This document shows, piece by piece, positions 11,886 through 23,812 of a DNA stretch of 64,000 nucleotides. Within the stretch, counting starts at the first letter, position 1; the number at the start of each line of letters is the position of its first letter. Position numbers and translations under genes: made by a program. The notes under the pieces were generated by a model, which saw only the letters and a list, made by a program, of their open reading frames with translations, had not been told where the DNA came from and did no database searches. Origin of the DNA: Corythucha ciliata (lineage: Eukaryota > Arthropoda > Insecta > Hemiptera > Tingidae); contig CM075943.1 in assembly GCA_038030265.1 (NCBI GenBank), positions 14,384,001 to 14,448,000 of the forward strand, read 5' to 3'.

Positions 11886-14800
11886 TTCACTCCAGACTAA
11901 ACGGGTTAGAGAGTTCCACCCATGTCAGGCGTTAAAGTTGAAGTTGCCCTAATGAAGATATTAATTTACTCGTCTATTATCGGCATTTCGTTACATCAAA
12001 AAATTAAACCCATCAGATTGTTCAGAAGTTTTCGGGACATTCGAAGAAAACCGACTTTTCGGGACGCCTGGCACACCCTCCGAACGCACGAGAATGGTGT
12101 TCTGGCGAGGCAGAGGCACGAAATCGGTTTCTCGAATTATCCAACCGGTGAAATGATGGATAAGGAAGAAAAACCTCATAATTGATGGTTTAAACGGGTA
12201 AAATACTCAAATTTTAGGCTGAAGACGTGCAAAACTCCAATTTGAAGCAGCTAAGCCCGTTTTTATTGGGGGGGGGGGTTTCTTCTTCTTCTTCTTCTTT
12301 AGTCTTTCAAAATGGTGTTCAAATGGGTCCAACCCTGTGAAGTGAATTTTGGTGAGATAAGCTTCACACTTTGGCATTTTGAAAGAGCCAAGCCCGCGAA
12401 ATTGTTTTTTTTTTTCCAACGAGCGAGCACCAGAATCTCATTTTCATGCAATTTATTTGGAAAACAGCGACAGACAAACGACATGCTGATATATGTTTTT
12501 TCAACCTTTCTGAAATTGTGTATCAAGAATATATTGATGTCAGCTCTGACTCGATTTTTTTTTCTCTGCGGTAGCATGGAAGTTAAAATGCTGAAGTTCT
12601 GGTCTAACGATAAAAAAAAAACATAAATTTTAATAAAGAATAAGCAGTGTTCGAGGAACATTTTCAGCGCGTAAAGAATAAACATTATAGCGTTACGCAA
12701 GCATTTTACCTATACAGGTACATCTTGGTTTTCTTTACATAAAACGCCCCCGCTTTTGTGTAAGCATTAAGAAGAGCCGTGGCTCGTTACGTTGGATGGA
12801 GATGACAACTTTGTTTCTCAAGCGAGATATGCAAGAATAATGTGCTCCGGAAATCCCTTGGGGCGTTAAAAATGAATATAAAGAAAGTCGATTTTTTTAA
12901 AAACCGAAAAAAACACATTACCTTGTCCCCTATTCCTTTGAAAAAATCCCTGCAAGTAAAAAAAATAAGAATTCCAGCAATTCTGCATGGTTGTCGAATG
13001 AAAACATCAACTTCAATTAAAGTTGTACAGCTCTCGAAATAATTTCTGACTTCCTTGCATCGACCGATGCCATGGGGAAAAATCGGGCATGCTGATGAAC
13101 GTTTGGGAAATTCCAAGCGTTATTTTTTCAACCTGTTGGTTGAAAGCTGGCAAAAAGAAGGGTTGCTTAATTTTTCATATCTCTCTCCCTTCCATTCATT
13201 TCCAATTGTTATTTTTGTGTAAAAGAAGAGGAAGAGTGCCTTTTTTTTCCCCTCGTCCTCTCGCTTTCAAGCTATCTTTTTGCAATTGAGAGGTTCAAAT
13301 ATGGCGGAGAGGGAGGGGCAAAGAAATGTATCCTTGTGAGAGGCGAGAGATGTACGCATGATCTTGTCTGCTGAGTAATTTTCGGCTTAAAATAATTTAT
13401 ACTCCTTTACTTTTACTGACACTTTTCACGATACCATGAAAGAAAACAACAGAAATGTGGTTATCTATACCCTTTTAATAGTACATGAGCTTGAGAATGG
13501 TGATGCCGCGGTACAATAGACATAGTAGAAAACTGTTTAGATTTATCATGACCAGCGCCTTTGGAATTATTGTGGCGTTGATGAATTTATTTTGTGAAAT
13601 ATGAAATCTGGAAATTTAGAATGAAGATTTATTGGAATGCAAGCTTACAAAAGGATTACGGTCGGGCATTTCAAGAGGGTTTTCATATAATGCGAGGCGG
13701 GAGGTTCATTTTTGTATTAAAGAATTTAAATCGATGAAATAATAAAGAAAGAAAAATTGTTGGTCTGAAAGATGGCCGGAGAGCCTGGAATCCATAAGAT
13801 GCTTTCAATTTTTTCTCTTTACAACGCAGGAAACACATGCAAGGTATATACGTCAGTTTGAGAAAGCTACAACAGAATGTAAGCATATGGGAATAAAAGA
13901 GGCTTAGAATTTCTATATTTGGACCGTACAATCCCGGTTCCTTTCGATCCAAAGGTTTTCAGACTTTAGTGTGATGAAAGCCGTGTATACAGAGAGGAAT
14001 GCTAAGCAGACTGAAAAGTAAATAAATATCAAAGAGCTCTCGCACGGGGCTAATGAAGTAAACGCTGTTGGTTATACAATGAAACATAAAATCCGAGAGA
14101 CTTTGATAAATTCTTTAGACTGATGGAAGGAGAGGGTGCAGAGGGATGTGTCCGACAATATATTTCATGAATTAGTATTAATAATTATACTCAGAACTAG
14201 AAGTTGACGACGTTATGTGCATCTACACAATTATTTTTCTGTTAGTGTCCGATCGAGGGAAGGGTGACCTCAACAGATATAAAAGTTTAACGAATCTCGG
14301 GAAACGGTCAACCAGGAACAATGTGCTCATTATGACACGATATCAGACTATGCTATTATTTCATCGCAGAGACACACACAGAGAGAGAAAGAGAGAACCA
14401 GTTCTTTAATGACATTGCTGCTTACAAAAGGGTTATGTTAACCCTATTCATATCAGTGAATTGTCGCCTTATCCCTTCCTGTGGGACTATATGAAGCACA
14501 CTAGCTGTATTACTACCCCTTAACCCCCACCTCAAACACCACCGTCATACATTTTGGTAATCTAATCGCTGAAAATACCACATTATACAGACTCTGAGCT
14601 ACGAGATTCAGTCTTGAAAGAATATCGGAAGTGAGTTCCCATGATGAGCCCCAATGAATTCAGTAGCATTCTCCCCAAGTCTATCCCTCGTCTGTTGACT
14701 TTTCTTGGACTTATCGCTAGTATGGAACCTTTAGTGTAGGTAATATATTTTTATTCACTTCGTTTTCCAAGATCTGTGCTACGGTGATCTTGTATAATTT

Positions 14801-15300
14801 TAATTTTTTTAAAACACCTTCCTAGGTAAATTCGTGGGTGTGGTAACTTCTTGGAAAAATATTTTTTTTGTATTTTTATAACCGATGCAAACAAAATTGA
14901 TTTGCGAAATCGTGTCTCTCATTGCGCCATTAATAGGCTTTGTTGGGGTTGGAAATGAAATTCACACAGATACCGGCGAGTCCGGTGACATTAGGCGTTT
15001 GCTCAAACGATCTGCTACAGTAGTCACTTAAGTGACAAAATCACTGGTTTTTGTCACAGTGACTGCACAGTCACCGGAGCTAGTTGTCACTGTGACCGAC
15101 AAAAACTGTCACGTCACACCTCTACCCCCTATAACGGGTGTATAATTAAATTATACACACAGACGAGGATTCAGGATTTGCTGAATGGGAGGGGCTTATG
15201 AGAAATTGTATGCTTCGTCGAACTAAAAAGGGCTTGACAGTCATTCGTTGCCAAAAAATAATTAAACCTTTAGTTATTCCCGCCATATAAATGACTTGAC
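11886..15300. other. No gene recognised; simple repeats and scattered family C-like units
   Basis: A G(10)-like run and a TTC microsatellite lie at about 12,268-12,300. Two units like family C (GTGAAGTGAATTTTGG, CCCGCGAAATTG) lie near 12,335-12,405. A GAGA tract is near 14,378-14,395. A CACTGTGAC/GTCACTGTGAC-rich palindromic patch is near 15,030-15,115. Open frames at 12.3-12.7, 12.8-13.3 and 13.7-13.95 kb show no family resemblance and are probably chance. Confidence 0.45.
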
Positions 15301-15594
15301 TCACTACACTTGCACCTCAATAAATGATATAACTTCGGGAGGATAGGGGTGCCTTCCCGGCCAAGCCAAGTCCGGCGACGCCAAGGTCACAGATGGGCTC
15401 CTACGTCACACCCATTGAGATTCCCGGCCTCGTAAGGGCTAGTTCGGCTCCTCAAACCTCCTTACCCTCCCTAGAAACTCCAGCGCTCGGACCCCCTGAG
15501 TCCTGGAGAATTCTAGTTAGATCAATCTATCCGTTAAGAATATTGCCATTCTTGCTGCTGCTAATATGTTACAGTCGCAAAGAACATTCCTCAA

Positions 15595-16235
15595 CCCCTC
15601 ACAAGTTGGGTCCGCTATCAGATTCAGCCCCACCGTGTGCAAAGTGTTCCTGCACCGCGAAGTGACCTGTGAACACTCCTACTATCGTTCTGGCTTGTTT
15701 CCGTCCCAGTCCCAACAACCACTTCGTTATTGTGTCCTCGTGATGTTTCTTTATCCCCTCTTTTGCCTGTCTACAATGGGACTCTGCCACCCAAACCGCC
15801 TGGGCCTCCTTCCTCGCCCATTTTCAAATTTCACCCATTCCTACATCCTATCCACGCCTACCGCGGGTTCAAGGCCGATGTACTCTGTCATTGCCCCTCG
15901 CCCTGCTAACGCTCTCTCCTTGCCTGGGATGGCAGCATACCCAGGCACCCACCCTAACATAACTGTGTTTCCTGAGCCCAGCAGAGCAGATACACGCGAC
16001 CTACAGTCCGCTATTTGCTATTTGCTGCGCGGCCGTCTGAGTACATCGTCACCCGCTGATTCGAAACTCCCCTTTTCTGAAGTTCTATAGCACAGGCCTC
16101 TGTGACTGTAACTTCCGCCTGATACAATGTCGCGCATTTCCGAAATGCTCTTTGACAACCTCTGCTCGCCCCTGCTTAGTTTCCACTTTTGAGCTGTCCG
16201 TAAAGAACATCTGACTCCCTTGGGCCGGATCCCCG
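15595..16235 (-). pseudogene. LINE RNase H domain and C-terminal tail remnant
   Basis: On the minus strand near 16,165-16,190 the sequence reads FFTDSSKVETK, matching the first RNase H motif (TDGSK with G changed to S). The central region reads VTEACAIELQKRGVSNQRVT with YSDGRAA. A WVPGYAAIPGKERA segment near 15,925-15,960 matches the WVPGHxGIxGN motif with its histidine changed. Downstream, ESHCRQAKEGIK, ITKWLLGLGRKQARTIVGVF and GHFAVQEHF (15,600-15,790) match the tail that follows RNase H in LINEs of the jockey/I/R1 group. Several frameshifts and stops separate these pieces. The segment is clearly more GC-rich than its surroundings, as expected of a transposon inserted into AT-rich DNA. Confidence 0.7.
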
Positions 16236-16845
16236 GATCAGTTTGACCAAAATTGTTTTCCCAAAATCCCCCTGCATGTCTTGATATTGGTCCGATCTCG
16301 TGCTCGTGGCCGGTGCCACTCTGTGCATGATTTCTCGGGTACCCCCATTATCACCCCTTCTTCTCCCACCTCGTATTGTGCCAATTCCGCTTATACAGTT
16401 CAACCTGTACGTCGCTCAGAGGCTTTAAATCTCTCCATGAGTGGCCACCGCTACGAAATCCTCCGTTTCAAACGCCCCCAGCGGGACTGGCTGCAGATCT
16501 GCCACTGCAACGATGCACGCTCTGTGCACCTCCCCCTCTGCTGCGGATCTCCTTAAGATGTGGCCAGTACCTAGGACGTTGCCGGCCCTTACCTGGCCTG
16601 TACCCCATCTTTGGCCCGGACTCCCCAGCAGAGTCGGACGCCATCACTCAGCTTGACCCGTTAGCCACGACTGGAAGCCAGCCAGTCACGCTCGAAAGGC
16701 ACCACGTGGAGGCGGGTCTTTCAGAGCTGAGGATGCTGGCTTGTGCCATGACCGAAACTGGACAGGGAAGATGCCCCTACTCGGCCATTGCCGGTCCCAG
16801 TCCGCGTTGAAGAACAGGAGTCGGCCGTACGCCCGCTGGTCTCTG
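16236..16845 (-). other. GC-rich LINE-associated remnant, unassigned
   Basis: High GC content continues from the RNase H remnant without a visible boundary, so the segment probably belongs to the same insertion. Cysteine/histidine-containing frames are present on both strands, but I could not assign a domain with confidence. The GC-rich stretch ends sharply where family B repeats begin at about 16,858. Confidence 0.35.
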
Positions 16846-16857
16846 ACGAGAGCCGAA

Positions 16858-18600
16858 TTGAAATTTTAGCCGCTAGAGCTTTTTCTACAGTTTAGCCGCG
16901 AAAAGTAGTTTTTTCCAACTTCAGCATGCGAAATTAGCACTTTCCCTCAATTTTAGCATCGAAGTAGCATTTTCATCTCGTGAATTAGCAATGCTTCTCC
17001 ATTTTAGCTACAAATCACCATTGTTCTTAATTTTAGTTGGGCTAATTTGATAATTAGTGATTTCTCTCCTTTTATTAGCTGAACATTAGCAGGTTTTCAA
17101 AACTTGCATCCCCAGCGTTATGAATTTGTTTTTACATATAGCTATGGAAGCGCTTTTCCCAATTTAGTCCTTGCCTCCAAAGTTGCCTTCTGATGCCATG
17201 GATGGATTTTTGGGTTTAAATTTTAGCCGCTAATTAGAGCTTCTTTTACGTTATATTCGTGAATTGGCGGTTTTTCTCAATTTTAGCAGAGACTCAGCAC
17301 TTCCTCTCAATTTTAGCAGCTATAACGTAGCGTTTTCATCCCGTGATAGCAATTTTTGCCACGAATTGGCGTTTTCCTTAATTTTTGCTGCAATATTAGC
17401 GATTTTTCACCTCTTTATCAGTGAATTAGCAGCTTTGCTCACTTCAAGATGCAAATCAGGGTTTTTTTTTAAATTTCAACTGCGCTAATTATTGATTTTC
17501 CTCAATATTAGCCGCAAATTAGCAGTTTGCACCAATTTTTCATTCACTTTTAGCTTTTCTCAGTTTTAGCACCGAAGTTTCTTTCAGAAGCCACGAATTT
17601 GCTTTTTCTAGAATTTTAGCCGTGAATTAGCGTTTTTCCCCAATTCTAACCGCGAATTAGAGGATCTGGCTCATGTTTGTGTCCATAAATGAATGTTTTT
17701 TTTGTCTAAATTTTATCCATGAATAAGCACTTATTTCTCAATTTATTATCCACGAATCAACCAGTTTTCTCAATTTCAACCGCAAGTTAATAATTAGCGA
17801 TTCTTCTTAATTTTAGTCGCGAATTGGAATTGTCTGAATTTTACGTGCTCTCTAGAGTTTTTGTCAATTTCTTCTGCAAATTAGCGAATTTTCTCAATTT
17901 TAGCAGTTGTTCAATTAATGGTTTTTACTGTTTTTGTCGTGGATTAGAGTTTCTCCCAATTTTAGCTGCTACATAATTGTAACTTGGGCATTTTTTATGA
18001 ATTTTTGACGTAAATTTGCGTTTTTTGCAAATTTAGCTGCGAATTAACGCCTTTCTCCTTTCAATCCGTGAATAGGTTTGCAAATATTTCATTTTTCTTA
18101 GTTTGAACCCCGAATCAGCGTTTTCTTTTCTTTTTTTAAATTTAATTTCATTTTTATAGCCTTGAACTAGCTTTTTCACATGTCTTTTTTTGCTTTTTTC
18201 TTTTTTCTTCTCCCCCTTTTTTGCCATTTATAGCTTTTTTTTCTTTTTTGCTCTTGTAATAAGGTAAAAACCTCGGCACGTCTCAATTTTAGCCGCAGGC
18301 TTGACCAAAGAACAACGCATTAGGGTTTTTTGCACATTTTACCCATAATTGGCATCTACATATACACTGTGAATCAGCGATTTTTTTCTCAATTATGGTC
18401 GTGGTTTCAGCCACGATTATTAGCGCTTTTTCCTTTCTTTTTGCTGCTTAATTGCCCCATAAGAACAGCATATTACTGCGCCTTCTCAATTTTATCCGCT
18501 CAAGGACCTAAAAAAACTGGTGATTAGCGTATTTTCTATATTTTAGCCGCGAAGTTACCGTCAGAAGGAGTTATTTCTCTCAATTTGAGCCTTCAGAATA
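16858..18600 (-). repeat. Degenerate ~30-bp repeat array, family B (reverse)
   Basis: The same unit as at 8.4-11.8 kb appears in reverse complement: TTTTCTCAATTTTAGCCGC followed by GAATTAGCG. Good units lie at 17,265-17,300, 17,600-17,650, 17,730-17,760, 17,875-17,910 and 18,525-18,550. The relation to the first array is therefore inverted, with about 5 kb between the two blocks. Confidence 0.75.
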
Positions 18601-18728
18601 GCGTTTCTGTGGGATAAGTCTAATATTCAGCTACACTCTTTGATGAACAGCTTCAACGTTCCATTCCGACTTATTGGGTTGCGGATGGACTGAAAATCGT
18701 CGGAAGATGCCAATATTGCTGTCCAACC

Positions 18729-19092
18729 TCATACCAAAACTCGTTCACCTATACCTACATCCATGAGGATTTTTAACCTAAAAATCCTCATTTTCAAGCT
18801 TTCATCTTTAAGTTTTTCGGGGCCCACCCCCTCACTCCTATACTTCGATACGCTACTGTCCCCATCAAGACGGTCACATCTACCGCGCGCTGTCATACTG
18901 TGCTGGAGATTTGCCTGCAGAAACCTCATACGTCGGATCCCCTGAGGAGCGGAGCAGGTCCTCCTCTACATCCTCCAACGTTCCGGCGAAAGGTACAAGT
19001 TGATTTGGCATACCCGACGTACTTGCCTCTAGTATCGCTTCATCGTTAGTGAAAGCTCCGCTATCTTCTTTTACCATGGAGTTTGTTACCAC
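18729..19092 (-). pseudogene. LINE ORF1-end / ORF2-start fragment
   Basis: At about 18,895-18,930 the minus strand reads MRFLQANLQHSMTA. This matches the opening of the endonuclease domain in R1/jockey-type LINEs, which often begins with a methionine, two or three residues and QANLxHS. Just before it, in another frame (18,880-19,092), lies an acidic, low-complexity peptide (TNDEAILEASTSG) that could be the end of ORF1; overlapping or abutting ORF1 and ORF2 are common in such elements. Nothing further of the endonuclease is readable, so this is a small truncated fragment. Confidence 0.45.
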
Positions 19093-20725
19093 TTTCCCTT
19101 TGGGTTTCCACTTTGCATAGGAATCCGAAAATCAAAACGAATTTTCGATCAGATAAACAGTTGAACGGGGTGCCTTTTTTCCGCAATTCCTTTTTTTCTT
19201 TTTCTTTTTTTTCGCATTGGCACATTGGCGGGGACATTTTGGCCCCGTGATCGTCAGTCCTGAATTTCAAGGAAAAACTTCAACGCAAGCCGTCTTCGCT
19301 GGCCCACGATGGAGTGGAGAATTTTCGCCGAAACCAACGACAACGCGAAACGCTCATTTTTTGCCATTCTGTTAGTGGCCTCCTAGCCGGGAACGACTTA
19401 ATCTATCAGTTCAGCGTGGTCTAAGTCTGAGGTACTATCAATTGGGGACACAAATCGGAGTGGCTGACATCTGGTGTTATCACTGAAAAGCTCCAGGAAG
19501 CATGTAAGACATGATAAATCATTCAGAATGTCGTGATTGTTTGGCTTAAAAGGGCATACTGCGCGCGATAATATGGTGAGATAATTTGTAATTTTTTTTT
19601 ATTAATGTAAGTATTACTCACTGAATAAGCGTATGACCGTTCATAACTATTAAAACCAATTATTTCTTAATCTTTTTAACTTCTCCAACAGCCATTTCTA
19701 TAGTCCTTACAGAATAAGGGCGATTTACCGAGTATTACTCGTTTCCATACTCTATTATCCACTACACGAAATGATTTATTTTAGATGGGCTCGGATATTG
19801 TTAATCTGCCTGAGATTATCCGCTGCATTGGCGATTTCCAACGACCGTTGATTGAGGGAGCTGTTTTCTCAAAGCGAAACATGTTGAGTGTGACGTTGAT
19901 GGAGAAGATGACATTTCCCTTGAATTTATCGCCCAATGCCTTCCAACGTTAATCTTGGAAAGCCAACATTTTCGAATACAAAAAAATTTCGTTGATATTG
20001 TCGTTTTGATAGTGACAATTGACAGGTGCAATTAAAAAATGCACGTGAACCTTGGCACGTCAGGAAGTTTTTATTTCAACTTTATTGTACATAGGTACAT
20101 TACAGTTGTGCGAGCCTATTTTAGGAACATGGAGCACGTAAGACATGGTGCAGTGTCACCATCCGGTGATAGGCCCTGTCAGTGGCGTTGCGTATGGGGC
20201 GGCCCGCCACGGTCATCACTTGAAATGGGGCATCTGTCGGCTGAAGCTTTTATTTATTTTTAACGTAAGTATGTTAAAGAACCGAGCACAGTTAGGATAA
20301 ATATAGAGTCCTTTTTGCGCACCACCGGTACAAAACACTCCACATCATTCAACTGCCCAGTGCCCATAGTTGTCAGGTGCTCTGTAAAAGAAATTGTGGC
20401 TTCAGGTCTGCCAAGAGGCACCAAAACCGCACAAAATGGTCCAGTGCAGACCAGGGCGCCCCCAAGAGCTATCTTTAACAGTATAACGGCTGCCAGTTAG
20501 TGGGAGGAGACGTAAAAACTACAATGAAGTTGACCGAAAGCTGAGTCTTGGCGATGCCATGGCTCTCTATGGAGGCAAAACAGTCTAAGAACTGGACAGA
20601 GCGTTCCAGAAGCTGCGGGTTGCATCCCACAACCGGTCAGTGTTCCACGCAAACACGCTCCGTCCCTCTACACGTCATATGTAAGCTGGAAGAATTTGAC
20701 AGAGCCAACCTCACGGAATTGAGGT
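19093..20725. other. No gene recognised
   Basis: AT-rich sequence with short chance frames on both strands. I see no domain motif, tandem repeat or RNA gene that I can support. Confidence 0.45.
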
Positions 20726-21190
20726 CTTTTGATTAACCAAAGGAGGAAAAATTGTTTTTATGGAGAGCCGAATCCGTAAAATTGTTTTTTATTGAGACAA
20801 ATAACCCGCAAAATTGGTATTTTGAGTATGCCAAGTTCCGCGAATTCTGTTGTTTGAAGATACTAACCCTCAAGATTGGTTTTTTGAACAACAAAAGCCC
20901 TTCAGATTGGTTTATTAAAGCGCAAAACCTGTGAAGTTGGTTCTACTCAGAGTCAATCCTCGACATGAGGGGTTTCAGGAGTTAAACCCGTGAAAGTGGT
21001 TTTTGGAAAAGCCGGATCCTCAAAGTTTGTGTTTTTCATGTAAGGCAGGCTCATGACTTTTTTTTCTACAGTGCCAAACCCTCAAGATAGTTTTTTTCAA
21101 CGATTAAACCCCACGAAATCGGTTTCTTGAAGACCCATTCTCGTGAAGTTGGTTATCTCCGGAACATACCCCCCCCCCCTTTGATCGTAC
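20726..21190 (+). repeat. Degenerate repeat array, family C (forward)
   Basis: Units of about 35-42 bp are built around CGCAAAATTGGTTTTTTGA (for example 20,775-20,825, 20,865-20,890, 20,925-20,945 and 21,065-21,150). Units are strongly diverged. A C-run occurs at about 21,171-21,180. Confidence 0.6.
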
Positions 21191-21654
21191 CTACATCATA
21201 TTGGCTTAATTACTTTAAATCTAGCTCAAAGAGACTACGAAACTGCTGATTTCTGTCCCGAGAAACATTGCCACGCCAAGAATCTGTCAATCTGACACCA
21301 CGCCGGTCTGCTTATTCTGAAAAAAGCGTATTATTAAACAGTTCCTTCCCCGGTAAATCGAATACGACGTTTGGGAGAAAATTCCCCCGAGAACCCTGAA
21401 AGTTTCCCCTACCCTAAGCCCTGGATGATTTCCGATTGAGGTGAGTAGCCCGATAATTGCATTTTTTGATAGTGGAGGGTGGGCATCTACCATGACCACC
21501 GCTCCGAGCATCAAAATGTCACGCTACGCCCCTGGGCCCTGTCAGGGAAGTGCAAACTTGATTGTTTCTGTACTTTTGATGCTCCTGAATAGGGCTCGTA
21601 TTCATGTATATTTCTTAAACTTAAATTTCCGTAAATGGGGGGTCTGAACAGATG

Positions 21655-21985
21655 ATTTTAACCACACAATCTCTCTGAAAAGGACAACTTCACGGATTTG
21701 ACCCTTTTGAAAGAAAAATTTCCACGGTGTTAGCTCATTTGTAAAGAGCAATTTATCGGATCTCGCTCCTTAAAAAAATTAATGGATTTTACCATTGCAA
21801 AGCCCAAATTTTGCGGACTATTTGGCTCTTAGAGAATCAAATTTCACGGTTTTCACCCACTCTAAAGGCCAATTACGGAGGATTGTCCCCCTAAAAGCCA
21901 ATTTTGCGGGACTGGCTCATGAAATAATCCAATCTAATTGGTTTGGGTTGTGACCGTCAAAAATTAAATTATTGGATTTGGGCTG
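21655..21985 (-). repeat. Degenerate repeat array, family C (reverse)
   Basis: The same unit appears on the other strand as AAAGCCAATTTTGCGGG, for example at 21,715-21,740, 21,805-21,830 and 21,893-21,912. The array runs directly up to the target-site duplication of the composite element at 21,982, so that element inserted into this array. Confidence 0.6.
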
Positions 21986-21989
21986 TTTC
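21982..21989. repeat. 8-bp target-site duplication, left copy
   Basis: GCTGTTTC directly precedes the left terminal repeat (CAGGGGTGAAA) and is repeated exactly after the right terminal repeat at 26,494-26,501. A perfect 8-bp duplication is the hallmark length for hAT-superfamily insertions. Confidence 0.8.
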
Positions 21990-22081
21990 CAGGGGTGAAA
22001 TCGGTCTGGTTCGGTCTTTTGATAAAGACCGGACCCCCGACTACTAACGCGCAACGTCGGCCCTACCACTAGTCAATCGCT

Positions 22082-22981
22082 ATGGTCGACACAAACGATG
22101 ACGTCGCGGCCCAGCTAGAACGGCTCCAACAGCAGCTCCAGCAACTACTTCCTGGGGCCTCCGCTCAAACCAATGATCGAGAAACACCTGCTTTCGTTAA
22201 CCGCGTTGCCATCAAACTACCCACTTTCTGGCGAGACAAACCTGCATTGTGGTTCTCCCAAGTTGACGCCCAATTTTCTCTCGCTGGTATCACGAATGAA
22301 ACCACCAAGTACACTCACCTCGTATCCCAACTCGACGAACGAATAATCAGCGAAGTGGAAGATATCGTAACGGCAACACCCCCTCAAAATCCCTACACGA
22401 CACTCAAAACCGCAATCATCGATCGCCTTTCCCTCTCTGATGGACAACGAGTCCGTCAACTCCTCACACAAGAAGAGCTCGGTGACCGCAAACTGTCGCA
22501 ATTCCTGCGCCATTTGAGGTATCTCGCAGGGCCGACTTCGGTCCACGACGACTTCCTTCGGACGCTCTGGACTCAACGTCTTCCTCCACACGTCCAGGCT
22601 ATCCTCCAAACGCAGGCAAACCTACCACTCGACCGCCTGGCACTCACCGCCGACAAAATCGTAGAGGTTCAACCTGCATTCATTACCTCCCCCCCCCCAA
22701 TCCGATTTCTTCCGTCAACGCAATCGCCTCCGCACCCCCCACCGATCACAGCATTCGGTTTCTCGAAACCGTATGCAAACAATTGACTACACTTACGCAG
22801 CACTTGGCCACCACGCATCGTCCACCACACTCCCGCCAACGTGAGTCAAGTCCTACCAGGCATCATCAGAACCGAACCCGCAGCCCATCACCTGCTGCCC
22901 AGACGACTTGCTGGTATCATCGACGCTGGGGTGACAACGCCACTAAATACACACGTCCATGCTCGTTTTCGGCGTCAAACA
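22082..22981 (+). pseudogene. gag: Gypsy gag, frameshifted at a poly-C run
   Basis: A 234-codon frame (22,082-22,786) begins MVDTNDDVAAQLERLQQQL. It contains LPTFWRDKPALWFSQVDAQF, LDERIISEVEDIV and LLTQEELGDRKLSQFLRHLR, the typical capsid-like block of a large arthropod gypsy gag family (I believe Pfam DUF7041, from memory). The run of C at about 22,689-22,698 shifts the frame. In the +1 frame the protein continues with SSVNAIASAPPTDHSIRFLE and LTTLTQHLATTHRP into CWYHRRWGD, a cysteine/histidine motif usual at the end of this gag. One cysteine of that motif appears to be tyrosine. Structural protein of the intracellular particle; as it stands it would be cut short. Confidence 0.8.
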
Positions 22982-23812
22982 CCAACGGCGATCAGTACTA
23001 GCGGCGACTGATCGCCTCACTCGCGGACGCCGCCTCTTCATCGTCGACCGTCTATCTAAGCAACAATTCCTACTAGACACAGGCTCCGATTTGTCATGTT
23101 TTCCACGACGTCTTCTCTCTGGCCGCCATCCTCGCACTGACTTCACCATGATCGCCGCCAACAAATTTCCGATTTCAACGTTCGGTTATCTCAAACTCCG
23201 ACCTGATTTTGGTCTTCGTCGCGACTTCACGTGGTCATTCATCATCGCCGACGTTGAAGTCCCTATCATTGGCTCGGATTTTTTGGCCCACTTTTCTCTC
23301 CTCCCGGATTGCACGAACAACCGTCTCATCGACTCAGTCACAGGCCTTTCCACGCCTTGCATCACGTGCTCCACAAGTCAATCTAGTGTCAAAGCTCTCA
23401 CCAACTTACTGTCGGAACATTCACCCTTCCACGACGTATTATCCCAATATCCCCAACTCTTCCGCCCACCAGGAACCCATCGCGTCGTTCGCCACTCAAC
23501 CACTCACTTCATAAACACGACGCCCGGTCCACCGGTCTTCTCGCGGCCCCGACGTCTTCCACCCGAAAAACTTCGCATCGCCCAACAAGAATTCAACAAT
23601 ATGCTACAGGAAGGGATAGTCCGTCGATCCGATAGTCCATGGTCTTCTCCTCTCCACATGGTCCCAAAAAAGGACTCGACATGGCGTCCTTGTGGTGATT
23701 ACCGTGCCCTAAACGCCAGGACCATTCCCGACAGATACCCCGTCAGACACATTCACGACTTTTCTCACCGCCTCGAGGAAGCACCATATTTTCTGCGATC
23801 GACCTCGTCAAA
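22959..23812 (+). pseudogene. pol: Gypsy protease and N-terminal reverse transcriptase
   Basis: The frame overlaps the end of gag, as is common in gypsy elements. The aspartic protease active site is [13 protein letters not shown] (about residues 40-52), followed by [15 protein letters not shown], which fits the second half of the protease fold. RT starts with [20 protein letters not shown] and [20 protein letters not shown]. Near 23,785-23,800 the frame is lost: the protein should pass into [14 protein letters not shown], which is found in the next frame. The frame therefore runs on uselessly to 23,900. Confidence 0.85.

Noticed and set aside
12268..12300. Polypurine tract of an LTR element
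   Set aside because: The G-run with TTC repeats lies outside any recognisable element and looks like a simple microsatellite.
14371..14400. GAGA-type regulatory element
   Set aside because: A short GA tract alone, with no gene nearby, is not enough.
15393..16090. Plus-strand proteins of 90 and 174 codons
   Set aside because: They lie opposite the LINE RNase H remnant, whose motifs are recognisable on the minus strand. They are shadows of a GC-rich segment.
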